Shown: in pieces, positions 1 through 6,718 of the stretch
Position numbering within the stretch: position 1 is the first letter of the stretch
How the letters are laid out: each line of letters starts with the position of its first letter
Source: SG8-41 sp032123035
GTDB lineage: Bacteria; Pseudomonadota; Gammaproteobacteria; Burkholderiales; SG8-41
Length of the DNA stretch: 15,195 bases
NCBI GenBank assembly: GCA_032123035.1
Contig: JAQBFV010000043.1
Coordinates: 1 to 15,195, forward strand
Direction of reading: 5' to 3'
Made by a program: the position numbers and the translations under genes
The notes under the pieces: generated by a model
What the model was told of the DNA's origin: nothing
Databases searched by the model: none
Seen by the model: only the letters and a program-made list of their open reading frames with translations

Positions 1-57
1 TACGCAGACGTAGGTTTGTGGATTCCCGGATGTTCCCGGGAAGCTGAAGCATCACCG

Positions 58-87
58 GCCGCGCCCGAAGGGGCGCGGCTGTTTTTT
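58..87 (+). terminator. Rho-independent terminator of a gene upstream of the window
   Basis: A 9-bp perfect GC-rich stem (58-66 pairing with 71-79) with a GAAG loop is followed by a run of six T (82-87). This is a textbook intrinsic terminator on the + strand. The gene it serves ended before or at the left edge; no coding region for it can be recognised in the first 57 bases. A small palindrome, TTCCCGGGAA (33-42), lies just before it. Confidence 0.85.
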
Positions 88-129
88 CGCCCGTCTCCGC
101 CGCGGCTTTGACAGGCAGAAACATAAATC

Positions 130-185
130 GTGAATCGTGAAACGTGAAACGTGAAACGTGAAACGTGAAACGTGAAACGTAAATC
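130..185 (+). repeat. Heptamer tandem array A (GTGAAAC)
   Basis: Eight contiguous 7-bp units: one GTGAATC (130-136), six identical GTGAAAC (137-178) and one GTAAATC (179-185). The unit order, GTGAATC first and then GTGAAAC, is the same as in the array at 11844-11878 and, in reverse complement, at 10928-10983. It lies in the 393-bp gene-free left end of the window. That stretch otherwise holds the terminator, a second heptamer array and three dispersed repeat units. Confidence 0.95.
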
Positions 186-192
186 GTGCTTT

Positions 193-221
193 GTTTCTCT
201 CCGTATCTCCGCGGTTCATTA
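193..221 (-). repeat. Dispersed ACCGCGGAG-type intergenic unit
   Basis: Read on the minus strand this is TTAATGAACCGCGGAGATAC followed by GGAGAGAAA. It matches the units at 10793-10856, which have the form TTGAACCGCGGAG...GAGAGAA. Related units follow at 291-320 and about 326-350 in the same orientation, in the CCGCCAAGRCGC variant. Confidence 0.75.
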
Positions 222-227
222 AGTTCC

Positions 228-268
228 GTGAACGGTAAGCGGTAAGCGGTAAACGGTGAACGGTGATC
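228..268 (+). repeat. Heptamer tandem array B (GTAAGCG/GTGAACG)
   Basis: Degenerate 7-bp units in register: GTGAACG (228-234), GTAAGCG (235-241), GTAAGCG (242-248), GTAAACG (249-255), GTGAACG (256-262), then a broken GTGATC. The period is the same as in array A, and the shared consensus is GTRARNS, so the two arrays may be one family diverged by unit conversion. Confidence 0.85.
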
Positions 269-290
269 CGACGTGCGCCTTCTATTCTAA

Positions 291-350
291 GTTTCTCTCG
301 GCGCCTTGGCGGTTCAATGATTGGTATTTTCAGCGTCTTGGCGGTTAAGA
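291..350 (-). repeat. Two dispersed CCGCCAAG-type units
   Basis: At 291-320 the minus strand reads TCATTGAACCGCCAAGGCGC followed by CGAGAGAAAC. At about 326-350 it reads TTAACCGCCAAGACGCTGAA. Both belong to the dispersed family also seen at 4946-5067, 5132-5256 and 10718-10856. They directly precede the leader of the first dehydrogenase gene, whose Shine-Dalgarno starts at 379. Confidence 0.75.
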
Positions 351-393
351 TCCGTGTTTTATCCGTGCGGAATTTTGCAGGAGGAGAGCATCA

Positions 394-1449
394 ATGCTGA
401 CAATCGGAATATTGCTGGGCGACGACATCGGTCTCGAGGTCGTGCCCGAGGCCGTCAAGGTGATGAAGGCGGCAGCGGCGAAGACAGGGTTGGAGATCAA
501 GTGGCAAGAACTGGCGATCGGCAAGGGCGGTCACGAGCAGCACGGCCATACGATGCCGCAGGCCACCGTCGCGGCACTGGAAAACACCGACGGCTGGTTG
601 TGCGGGCCGATTGGCCACAATGCGTATCCCCGCAACGATCCGACATGGATCATGCCGCCGCTGCGCAAACGCTTCGAGCTGTTCGCGAGCGTGAAGCCGG
701 TCAGGTCGTATTCCAACATCCCGTCCCTGCACAAGAATGTGGATATCGTGTTTCTGCGCGAGGTGACCGAAGGCATGCAGTCTTCCGACACGGTGGTCGC
801 GGGCACCGGCGAGTTTCGGCCGAACGACGAGATCACGATCGCATCGCGCATCATCACCCGTCGCGGCTCCAGGCGTGTCGCGCTGGCGGCGTTCGAGATC
901 GCGCGCCTGCGCAAGATGAAGAAGGTGACGGCGGTGCACAAGGAGCCGGTCTACCGGCTCGCATGCGGGATGTTCGCGGAGGAATGCCGCAAGGCGGCGA
1001 AGGAGTTTCCGGACGTCGGGTACGACGAGGCGCTCGTCGACGGTTTTTCCATGAAGCTTATGATGAACCCGTGGCAGTACGATGTCGTTGTCACGACCAA
1101 TCAGTTCGGCGACATCCTAACGGATCAGGGCGCCGGGCTCGTTGGCGGGCTCGGGCTTGCCCCCGGACTGTGCATCGGCGAGCGCCAGGCGATGGCGCAG
1201 GCCACGCACGGTTCCGCGCCGGACATCGCAGGCCAGAACATCGCCAATCCCTACGCGCTCATCCTCTCGGGGAAGATGCTGTTCGAGTGGCTTGGCAGGA
1301 AGCGCAACGAGCCCAAGGCCAGCGCGGCGGCACAGCGAATCGACGTCGCCGTCGACAAGGTCATCGCCGAAGCGAAGCACCTCACGGGCGATCTGGGCGG
1401 AAGCGCGAGCACGAGCGAGATGGGCGACGCCATTGCCGCTGCCGTCTGA
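394..1449 (+). CDS. Isocitrate/isopropylmalate dehydrogenase family protein (paralogue 1)
   Basis: A 351-residue NAD(P)-dependent beta-decarboxylating dehydrogenase, a usual size for the family, expected in the cytosol. The start ATG follows an excellent AGGAGGAG (379-386) at 7-nt spacing. The N-terminal GDDIGLEV (residues 9-16) corresponds to family GDGIGPEV. Substrate-site residues are R91 (in LRK), R122 (in LREVTEG), K183 and D216. The signature NQFGDILTDQGAGLVGGLG spans 236-254 and includes metal ligands D240 and D244. HGSAPDIAG (272-280) followed by IANP is typical of NAD-using isopropylmalate-type enzymes. The Tyr expected seven residues after R122, the general acid of IPMDH and IDH, is Gln129 here. 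This copy also has Leu14 for the conserved Pro. An ungapped paralogue lies at 3877-4932. The substrate cannot be assigned; leuB or icd would be overclaims. Confidence 0.9.
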   Translation: MLTIGILLGDDIGLEVVPEAVKVMKAAAAKTGLEIKWQELAIGKGGHEQHGHTMPQATVAALENTDGWLCGPIGHNAYPRNDPTWIMPPLRKRFELFASVKPVRSYSNIPSLHKNVDIVFLREVTEGMQSSDTVVAGTGEFRPNDEITIASRIITRRGSRRVALAAFEIARLRKMKKVTAVHKEPVYRLACGMFAEECRKAAKEFPDVGYDEALVDGFSMKLMMNPWQYDVVVTTNQFGDILTDQGAGLVGGLGLAPGLCIGERQAMAQATHGSAPDIAGQNIANPYALILSGKMLFEWLGRKRNEPKASAAAQRIDVAVDKVIAEAKHLTGDLGGSASTSEMGDAIAAAV

Positions 1450-1459
1450 TGACGGTAGA

Positions 1460-1609
1460 AATAGTGATGATTAATGGTGATGGGAAATGCTGATGAGAAG
1501 TGGTGATGAGAAATGGTGATGAAAACCGATCGGTTTGCTGTGTTAACTGTCTTTAGCTCCTATCACCAGTAATTATCACCACTTCTCATCAGCATTTTCC
1601 ATCACTATT
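1460..1609. repeat. 13-bp tandem repeats followed by their inverted copy (31-bp stem)
   Basis: Five consecutive 13-bp units (1460-1524, consensus AATGGTGATGAGA) are followed by a 14-bp palindrome AAACCGATCGGTTT (1523-1536). An inverted block at 1559-1609 then carries the same 13-mers on the other strand. The best arms are 1477-1507 and 1575-1605: 31 nt with one mismatch, which would be a G-U pair in RNA. The arms enclose a 67-nt loop. The structure starts 11 bp after the stop of the upstream dehydrogenase and could act as a 3' stabiliser or terminator. There is no T-run, so it is not a standard intrinsic terminator. Confidence 0.9.
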
Positions 1610-1630
1610 ATTTCTCCGAGATGGCGCAGG

Positions 1631-1636
1631 TATACT
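1631..1636 (+). promoter_or_regulatory. Possible -10 box for the TauD-type gene
   Basis: TATACT lies 33 bp before the start codon of the dioxygenase, just outside the inverted-repeat structure. No convincing -35 box is seen at 16-18 bp upstream; the sequence there is T-rich. The spacing would give a leader of roughly 25 nt. Weak evidence. Confidence 0.3.
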
Positions 1637-1668
1637 GAAGTCGTAAATCGGCGGCACGGGGGCAGGCG

Positions 1669-2526
1669 ATGACCTACGCGACGATGGAGATGCGACCGAT
1701 CGGTGGCGCGACCGGAGCGGAGATTTACGGCGTCGATCTGAGGCAACTGGACAACGAGGCGATGTGGTCCGAGCTCAAGCGCGCGTTGCTCGAGTTCCAC
1801 GTGCTCGCCATCCGCGGCCAAAACCTCACGCCGGACGACCAGATGAACGTGGGGCGAGCCTTTGGCGAGCCGTGTTTCTATCCTTTCGCAAAAGGAATGG
1901 AAACGCATCCGCACATGACGTGTGTGGTGAAGGAGCCAGAGGAGAAGGTGAATTTCGGCGCGGACTGGCACACGGATTCACACTATCTCCCCGAGCCGCC
2001 ACGGACAACGTTGCTGTATGCGATCGAGACGCCGCCGAGAGGCGGCGACACGCTCTACACCAGCACCTGCGCGGCGTACGACGCTCTGTCGGATGGCATG
2101 AAGCGATTGCTGGCGGGGGTGCTCGGGGTGAACAGCGCAAGCCTGAAGCACAAGCGGGGCGGCGATCGCGCCGCGCATCATTCCCGAATCGGCCATATGA
2201 GCGTGCAGAATTCGGAGCGTGCGGGGCAGTACGAGTCAAAGCACCCGGTCGTGCGCACGATTCCCGAGACCGGGCGCAAGGCGCTCTACCTGAGCGCGTT
2301 GCACACGGTGCGCTTCGATGGCATGAGCGAGGAGGAGAGCCGGCCCCTCATCGAGATGCTCGATGCTCATTGCGTCGAGCCCCAGTTCGGCTGCCGCGTG
2401 CACTGGGAACCCGGGCAGCTGACGATGTGGGACAACCGCTGCACCCTGCACAACGCCATCAACGACTACCACGGCTATCGTCGCGAGATGCGCCGGCTCA
2501 CGGTCGGGCCTGAGCGGCCGGTGTAG
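1669..2526 (+). CDS. TauD/TfdA-family Fe(II)/2-oxoglutarate-dependent dioxygenase
   Basis: A 285-residue protein of TauD length. Enzymes of this family hydroxylate a small organic substrate (taurine, 2,4-D, sulfonates and others) while decarboxylating 2-oxoglutarate to succinate, in the cytosol. The iron-binding facial triad is clear: H101 and D103 in WHTDSHY, and H261 in WDNRCTLHNA. R272, 11 residues after the distal His as in TauD, should bind the 2-oxoglutarate carboxylate. The N-terminal GAEIYGVDLR (16-25) is typical. The ATG has only a weak G-rich ribosome site (GGGGGCAGG); an alternative ATG at 1684 would drop five residues. The gene is alone, with repeats on both sides. The substrate is unknown and there is no adjacent sulfonate transporter, so it should not be called taurine dioxygenase. 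Confidence 0.9.
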   Translation: MTYATMEMRPIGGATGAEIYGVDLRQLDNEAMWSELKRALLEFHVLAIRGQNLTPDDQMNVGRAFGEPCFYPFAKGMETHPHMTCVVKEPEEKVNFGADWHTDSHYLPEPPRTTLLYAIETPPRGGDTLYTSTCAAYDALSDGMKRLLAGVLGVNSASLKHKRGGDRAAHHSRIGHMSVQNSERAGQYESKHPVVRTIPETGRKALYLSALHTVRFDGMSEEESRPLIEMLDAHCVEPQFGCRVHWEPGQLTMWDNRCTLHNAINDYHGYRREMRRLTVGPERPV

Positions 2527-2570
2527 GGCTCGAAAGCTTCTGGAGTACCTAACAAGTCAAGCGGCTCTGC

Positions 2571-2690
2571 ATTACTCCCCTCCTTTTCAAGGAGGGGTGG
2601 ATGCGAAGCAGACGGGGTGGTTGCATGGGGACTCGTTCCTCCCCCCACCCCGCCCGCATGCGCGGGCACCCCTCCTCGGGCAGGAGGGGA
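2571..2690. repeat. GC-rich composite of four hairpins between convergent genes
   Basis: Hairpins in succession: CCCCTCCTT/AAGGAGGGG (2577-2585 with 2589-2597, 3-nt loop); GGGGTGG/CCACCCC (2614-2620 with 2645-2651); GCCCGC/GCGGGC (2652-2657 with 2662-2667, 4-nt loop); and CCCCTCCT/AGGAGGGG (2669-2676 with 2682-2689, 5-nt loop). The first and last hairpins share the same arm sequence, so the whole block is roughly symmetric, like a small non-coding mobile repeat. It fills the gap between the convergent dioxygenase and reductase genes and may serve both as a terminator. Confidence 0.85.
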
Positions 2691-2704
2691 TTCGTTAGGG
2701 GCTC

Positions 2705-3763
2705 TCAGCCGCCGAGGTTTGCGGGGGACGGCGCGAGTTCCTTGCGCTCGACCCGGGTGACGATCTCGGTCAGTCTCTCGTGGGATGGGGTCGGGACGCC
2801 GGCGAGCCGGCCCTTTTCGGCGATAAAACCATTCATCAGCTGGATTTCGGTGCGTCTGCCCTTGAGCATGTCCTGCGCCATCGATGGGCGCTGAATGCCC
2901 GCGCGCGGATTGGAAGCAGTGTGCGCGATCATGATTTCCTCCACCTCGGCCAGCGCATCGGCGTGGCCCTCCGCGGCGAGCGCAAGCCGGTCCGGCACCA
3001 GCTTGCCTAGATTCACCAGCCGGAAGCCCAGGGCCTGGCCGACCCGCACTGCCTCGCCGGCCAATTTGATCGAGAAGCGCCGGATCGCAGTATTCCCGTC
3101 GCGGTCCCGGCCCGAGAGTCCCGTGGCAGCGGAGACGCCATTGTGCATGCCGTTCATGCACAGTTTGGACCAGCGCTCGCCCCACAGGTTGTCGGTGGCC
3201 TTGCTGCTGTCGATGCGCGAAAGCATCTCGACCAGTTCGTTGACGCGGGGCGTGACTAATCCGTGGGTTTCGCCCACGCGAAACACGGTGTGCTTGTCGC
3301 CGCCCTTGGCGGCGGTGCGGCGGATGCGCCCCGGCTCATAGAGCCACACGGAAATCACCGACGCTACGACCCCGAGAGTCCTGCCCCAGCCAACGATGGC
3401 GGCGATTTTCTCCTCGTTCAGGCAGTTCTGCAGCGACACCACGTAGCCGTCGGGCGCGAGATAGGGCTTGATGAGGGTCGTCGCCCATTCCGTGTCGTAC
3501 GACTTGACTGCGACGAAGGCGATGTCGATGGGCTCCTGTTTACACAGCGATTGCACTTCCGTGACGTGCATGGTCCTGGCGCGGGTCACCGTGATTTTCT
3601 CTTCGTCGGTGATCCCGTCGAGGTCCAGCCCGCGGGCGCGGATCGCTTCTATGTTCTCGGGCCACATGTCGATCAACGTCACATCCTGCCCCTGATGGGC
3701 GAGATGGCCGCCGACATAGCCGCCGAGTGCGCCGGTACCCACCACTGCGATTCGCTTTCCCAT
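2705..3763 (-). CDS. PanE/ApbA-like 2-dehydropantoate 2-reductase family protein
   Basis: A 352-residue, two-domain NAD(P)-dependent reductase, somewhat longer than classical PanE (about 300). The N-terminal Rossmann fold has the GTGALGGYVGG loop (residues 9-19). VAVKSYDT (84-91) and the SLQNCLNEE stretch (110-118) match the family's central region. The C-terminal helical domain has K200 in WSKLCMN, at the catalytic lysine position, and the block RPSMAQDMLKGRRTEI (292-307) with E306, then NG. The ATG follows AGGAGT at 6 nt. It is divergent from the second dehydrogenase (113 bp between starts) and convergent with the dioxygenase. Known members reduce ketopantoate, but many betaproteobacterial paralogues outside pantothenate loci have unknown 2-oxoacid substrates. 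Here the context is catabolic, so the panE symbol is withheld. Confidence 0.88.
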   Translation of the reverse strand: MGKRIAVVGTGALGGYVGGHLAHQGQDVTLIDMWPENIEAIRARGLDLDGITDEEKITVTRARTMHVTEVQSLCKQEPIDIAFVAVKSYDTEWATTLIKPYLAPDGYVVSLQNCLNEEKIAAIVGWGRTLGVVASVISVWLYEPGRIRRTAAKGGDKHTVFRVGETHGLVTPRVNELVEMLSRIDSSKATDNLWGERWSKLCMNGMHNGVSAATGLSGRDRDGNTAIRRFSIKLAGEAVRVGQALGFRLVNLGKLVPDRLALAAEGHADALAEVEEIMIAHTASNPRAGIQRPSMAQDMLKGRRTEIQLMNGFIAEKGRLAGVPTPSHERLTEIVTRVERKELAPSPANLGG

Positions 3764-3876
3764 CGTCGACTCCTATACGCAATCTGCGACTTCTTCTACA
3801 CTTGCTCTTTTAACGCCTGCCCTCGGAACATCAGGTCAAGGCTGAATTGTATTCCCTAGCGATTAAAGGAAAGTCA
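3764..3876. promoter_or_regulatory. Divergent intergenic region with both promoters
   Basis: This is the only DNA between the starts of the PanE-like gene (-) and the second dehydrogenase (+), so both promoters should lie here unless they extend into coding sequence. It has no repeats, unlike most other spacers in the window. No clear -35/-10 pair or operator palindrome was identified by eye. Confidence 0.4.
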
Positions 3877-4932
3877 GTGCTGAAAATTGGAATTGTGTCG
3901 GGTGATGATATCGGGCCCGAAGTCGTACCCGAGTGTGTCAAGGTCATGAAGGCGGCCGCGGCGAAGACGGGTCTGCAGTTGGAATGGCAGGAGTTGCTCA
4001 CCGGCGTCAAAGCGCACGAGGTGCACGGGCACACCTGTCCACAGAGTACCGTGGACGCCCTGTTCAAGCTCGATGGCTGGGTCTTCGGTCCGCACGGGCA
4101 CGATGCCTATCCCAACAACGACCCGACCTGGATCAACCCGCCCCTGCGCAAGAAGTACGAGATGTACGCCAACGTGAAGCCGGTGAAGTCGTACCCGAAT
4201 ATCCCGTCGGTGCACAAGGACGTGGACATCGTGTTCCTGCGCGAAACGACCGAGGGTATGCAAGCCGCCGGCGTCGTGGTCGCGGGGAGCGGAGAGTTTC
4301 GCCCCAATGACGATATTTCCATCGGCATGCGCGTGATCACGCGCAAAGGCGCCAACCGGGTGGCGCGCGCCGCCTTCGAGATCGCGAAAACCCGCAAGCG
4401 CAAGATCGTGACTTCGGTGCACAAGGCCTCTGTCTACAAGCTCTGTTGCGGCATGTTCGTGGAAGAGTGCCACAAGGTGGCGCAGGATTTTCCCGAAGTC
4501 AGGCTGGAGGAGGTGCTGGTTGACGGCTTCGCGATGAAACTGGTGATGGAACCGCAGCGCTTCGATGTCGTCGTCACGACCAATCAGTTCGGCGACATCC
4601 TCACGGACGAGGGCGCGGGGCTCGTTGGCGGCCTTGGCCTCGCCCCGGGTTTGGTGATGGGCGAGCGTTATGCGATGGCGCAGGCTACGCACGGCTCGGC
4701 GCCTGACATCGCCGGCCAGAACATCGCAAACCCGTACGCGATGATCATGTCGGGGAAAATGCTCTTCGAGTGGCTTGGCCGGAAGCACAAGGAGCCAAAG
4801 GCGGTCGCGGCTGCCGAGCTCATGGACGCCGCGATGGAAAAAGTGATCGCGGAAGCAAAACACCTGACCCGGGATCTCGGGGGCAAGGCGAGCACGACGG
4901 GGATGGGCGATGCCCTCGCCGCCGCCGTCTAA
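3877..4932 (+). CDS. Isocitrate/isopropylmalate dehydrogenase family protein (paralogue 2)
   Basis: The GTG at 3877 is preferred over an upstream TTG at 3847. It has AAAGGA 6 nt upstream and makes the protein 351 residues, aligning without gaps to the paralogue at 394-1449 from residue 1. By eye about seven residues in ten are identical. GDDIGPEV (9-16) keeps the Pro that paralogue 1 lost. Substrate arginines (LRK at 90-92; R122 in LRETTEG), K183, D216, the signature NQFGDILTDEGAGLVGGLG (236-254) and HGSAPDIAGQNIANP (from 272) are all present. As in paralogue 1, Gln129 replaces the family's catalytic Tyr. This suggests a subgroup with altered chemistry or substrate. The function is an NAD-dependent 2-hydroxyacid/beta-decarboxylating dehydrogenase of unknown substrate. 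The gene is followed 14 bp later by repeats. Confidence 0.9.
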   Translation: MLKIGIVSGDDIGPEVVPECVKVMKAAAAKTGLQLEWQELLTGVKAHEVHGHTCPQSTVDALFKLDGWVFGPHGHDAYPNNDPTWINPPLRKKYEMYANVKPVKSYPNIPSVHKDVDIVFLRETTEGMQAAGVVVAGSGEFRPNDDISIGMRVITRKGANRVARAAFEIAKTRKRKIVTSVHKASVYKLCCGMFVEECHKVAQDFPEVRLEEVLVDGFAMKLVMEPQRFDVVVTTNQFGDILTDEGAGLVGGLGLAPGLVMGERYAMAQATHGSAPDIAGQNIANPYAMIMSGKMLFEWLGRKHKEPKAVAAAELMDAAMEKVIAEAKHLTRDLGGKASTTGMGDALAAAV

Positions 4933-4945
4933 CTCGTGAAGGGCT

Positions 4946-5067
4946 AAAGCTTCACCGCCAAGGACGCCAAGGCCGCGGAGGAAAGTAAAAGCTTCACCGC
5001 CAAGGACGCCAAGGCCCCGAAGGAAGAGAAAAGCTTTACCGCGGAGGACGCCAAGGCCGCCGAGGAT
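4946..5067 (+). repeat. Three 42-bp direct repeats (AAAGCTTCACCGCCAAGGACG type)
   Basis: Copies begin at 4946, 4988 and 5030, exactly 42 bp apart, each starting AAAGCTT and continuing CACCGCCAAGGACGCCAAGG (the third diverges to TACCGCGGAGGACGCCAAGG). Each contains a HindIII-type palindrome. They start 14 bp past the stop of the second dehydrogenase. Together with the inverted copies at 5132-5256 they fill the 348-bp gene-free stretch between this gene and the convergent amidase. The AT-richer middle (5068-5131) holds nothing recognisable. Confidence 0.92.
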
Positions 5068-5131
5068 TTAGATTAGGAATTCGATCGCGAGGCGAGGGCA
5101 GCTCTGAAACGCTGACGTTCACATATGCCAC

Positions 5132-5256
5132 CCTTGGCGCTTCCTTCGCGACCTTGGGGGTCGTACTGATTGATATTCCTTGGCGTCCTCTGCGACCTTG
5201 GCGGCGAAGCTTTTTTTTCCTTAGCGCCCTCCGCGATCTTAGCGGTGAGGCTTTTC
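5132..5256 (-). repeat. Inverted copies of the 42-bp repeat family
   Basis: Three copies on the minus strand: 5219-5256, 5178-5218 and 5132-5166, spaced 41 and 46 bp. The middle one reads AAAGCTTCGCCGCCAAGGTC then GCAGAGGACGCCAAGG. Against the direct copies at 4946-5067 they form a large imperfect inverted repeat between two convergent genes, able to form a long stem in either transcript. Confidence 0.85.
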
Positions 5257-5280
5257 ATTTTCTTCGCTTGCTCCGCACCA

Positions 5281-6630
5281 CTAGACAAAATCGCGCATGA
5301 ACCAGTGCGCTGCGGCGCACAAGGCGCCGTCTCCGTGCGGAATACCGATGAGCTGAACGCCTTGGGGAAGGCCGTTCACCTCCAGCAGTGGCAGCGTGAA
5401 AGCGGGCAGGCCCAGCCACGAGCTGTAGACCAGGAACGTCCGGCTGCCGGTGTATTCCAGCCCCTGGATCGCCGGCCCGGAGGAGGCAAGCGTGATGTAG
5501 CCGTCGGCTCCAGCCGCTGTTTCCCGCACAAGCTCCATTACGCGCCGGCGGTTTGCGAGCAGAGCCTCATAATTCGCGGGTGAGAGCTTGCCTGCACGCT
5601 CGATCAATCCATGGATGCGCGTGCCGATGATCTTGCCGTAGCGGGCGATGTAGTCCTCGTACGGCCATTTCATCTCATACGCGACGATGTCCAGCGCGCC
5701 GTCCACGCCTTCGTCCAGCTCCTGCTCAAGCCGCGCGACGGGCGCGTCATTATCGCGGCTCCGGATCTCTACGCCCGCCGCCTCCAGCGCCGAGACGGCC
5801 GCTTCGAACGCGTCCTCGGTGTTGCTGTCGATCTCGGTCCAACCCCGGGTATAGAGGCGGATGAGGCGCCGGGGTCGGCTTGGTGCGGGTGGCTCAGCGC
5901 CTGCGCCGGAGAGGAAGGGATGGCCGGGACTGCCGACGCCAAGCGATACCTGGGACGCAACGCGCCAGGTATCTTCCAGCGTGCCGGCGATGACGCCGAG
6001 GTGATCGCAGGTGGCCGAGAGCGGGTGGATCCCTCCGGTGTGCAACGCGCCGAGGGTCTGCTTGAAGCCCACGGCGCCGCAGTATGCAGCCGGACGAAGC
6101 GTCGATGCCTGGGTCTGGGTGCCGAGCCCCGCAGGAACCATGCCTGCGCCAACCGCGGCCGCGGAGCCGCTCGACGAGCCGCCAGGCGTGCGCGTGGGAT
6201 CAAACGGATTCGTGGTCGGACCCGAATAGCCGATGGCGAATTCGGTGGTGACGCTCTTGCCGACGATGACGGCGCCGCCTTTTCTGAGTGCTGCAACGCA
6301 CGCTGCGTCCTGGCCGGACTGCCAGCCCTTGAACGCGGGACTGTTCATTTGGGTCGGCAGGTCGGCCGTGGCAATGATGTCTTTGACTGCAATTGGAAAT
6401 CCGTCAACGGGCGAAAGCGGCTTGCCCGCCTTGTAGCGTCGCGTGGACGCGTCCGCCGCTTTGCGCGCCGCCGCAATGTTCAGCGTGACAAAAGCTTTGA
6501 CGGTCCGCTCGCGCGCACTGATGACGTCGAGGCAGCGCTCGAGAAACTCACGCGGCGTGCGCTTGCCTTTGACAAAGTCCGGCACGGCTGCGGCGAACGA
6601 AAGAATGTTCGGATTGCTCCAGAATCGCAT
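5281..6630 (-). CDS. Amidase signature (AS) family amidohydrolase
   Basis: A 449-residue AS-family enzyme, close to the usual 450-500, hydrolysing an amide to acid plus ammonia through a Ser-cisSer-Lys triad. K83 lies in FPIAVKDII, the cis-Ser is S152 in GGSSSGSAAA (150-159), and the nucleophile is S176, 24 residues on, as in known members. The nucleophile loop reads GTQTQASTLRPA instead of the common GTDTGGSIRIPA, so the oxyanion-hole glycines are replaced by Gln and Ala. The ATG follows AAGGGA. The protein has no signal peptide and is probably cytosolic. It is convergent with the second dehydrogenase across the repeat block and divergent from the secreted protein gene. The substrate is unknown; GatA is unlikely because there are no gatB/gatC neighbours and the loop is atypical. 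Confidence 0.9.
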   Translation of the reverse strand: MRFWSNPNILSFAAAVPDFVKGKRTPREFLERCLDVISARERTVKAFVTLNIAAARKAADASTRRYKAGKPLSPVDGFPIAVKDIIATADLPTQMNSPAFKGWQSGQDAACVAALRKGGAVIVGKSVTTEFAIGYSGPTTNPFDPTRTPGGSSSGSAAAVGAGMVPAGLGTQTQASTLRPAAYCGAVGFKQTLGALHTGGIHPLSATCDHLGVIAGTLEDTWRVASQVSLGVGSPGHPFLSGAGAEPPAPSRPRRLIRLYTRGWTEIDSNTEDAFEAAVSALEAAGVEIRSRDNDAPVARLEQELDEGVDGALDIVAYEMKWPYEDYIARYGKIIGTRIHGLIERAGKLSPANYEALLANRRRVMELVRETAAGADGYITLASSGPAIQGLEYTGSRTFLVYSSWLGLPAFTLPLLEVNGLPQGVQLIGIPHGDGALCAAAHWFMRDFV

Positions 6631-6647
6631 TTCCCATTCCCTTCAGG

Positions 6648-6676
6648 CTGGCAGCTGACGGTACGCGCGTTATAAT
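6648..6676 (+). promoter_or_regulatory. Predicted sigma70 promoter of the secreted-protein gene
   Basis: A perfect TATAAT (-10, 6671-6676) is preceded at exactly 17 bp by CTGGCA (6648-6653), which matches TTGACA at four of six positions. The predicted start near 6683 gives a leader of about 36 nt with AGGAGGA (6706-6712) 6 nt before the ATG at 6719. This is the clearest promoter seen in the window. Confidence 0.6.
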
Positions 6677-6718
6677 GCCACCACAAGCTCTTTATACGAA
6701 GACGTAGGAGGACAGGGG

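Noticed and set aside
321..1493. A 390-residue open frame overlapping the first dehydrogenase in another frame
   Set aside because: It is Arg/Gly-rich shadow coding with no ribosome site, and overlaps a gene with all family motifs.
1695..1704. Second copy of ACCGATCGGT as a paired operator with 1525-1534
   Set aside because: It lies within the coding start of the dioxygenase and a 10-bp GC-rich palindrome recurring once is weak evidence.
3847..3876. TTG start giving the second dehydrogenase 10 extra residues
   Set aside because: The GTG at 3877 has the better Shine-Dalgarno and makes the protein align from residue 1 with its paralogue.
394..4932. Calling the paralogues leuB or icd
   Set aside because: Neither has leucine-pathway or TCA neighbours, and both lack the catalytic Tyr of these enzymes.
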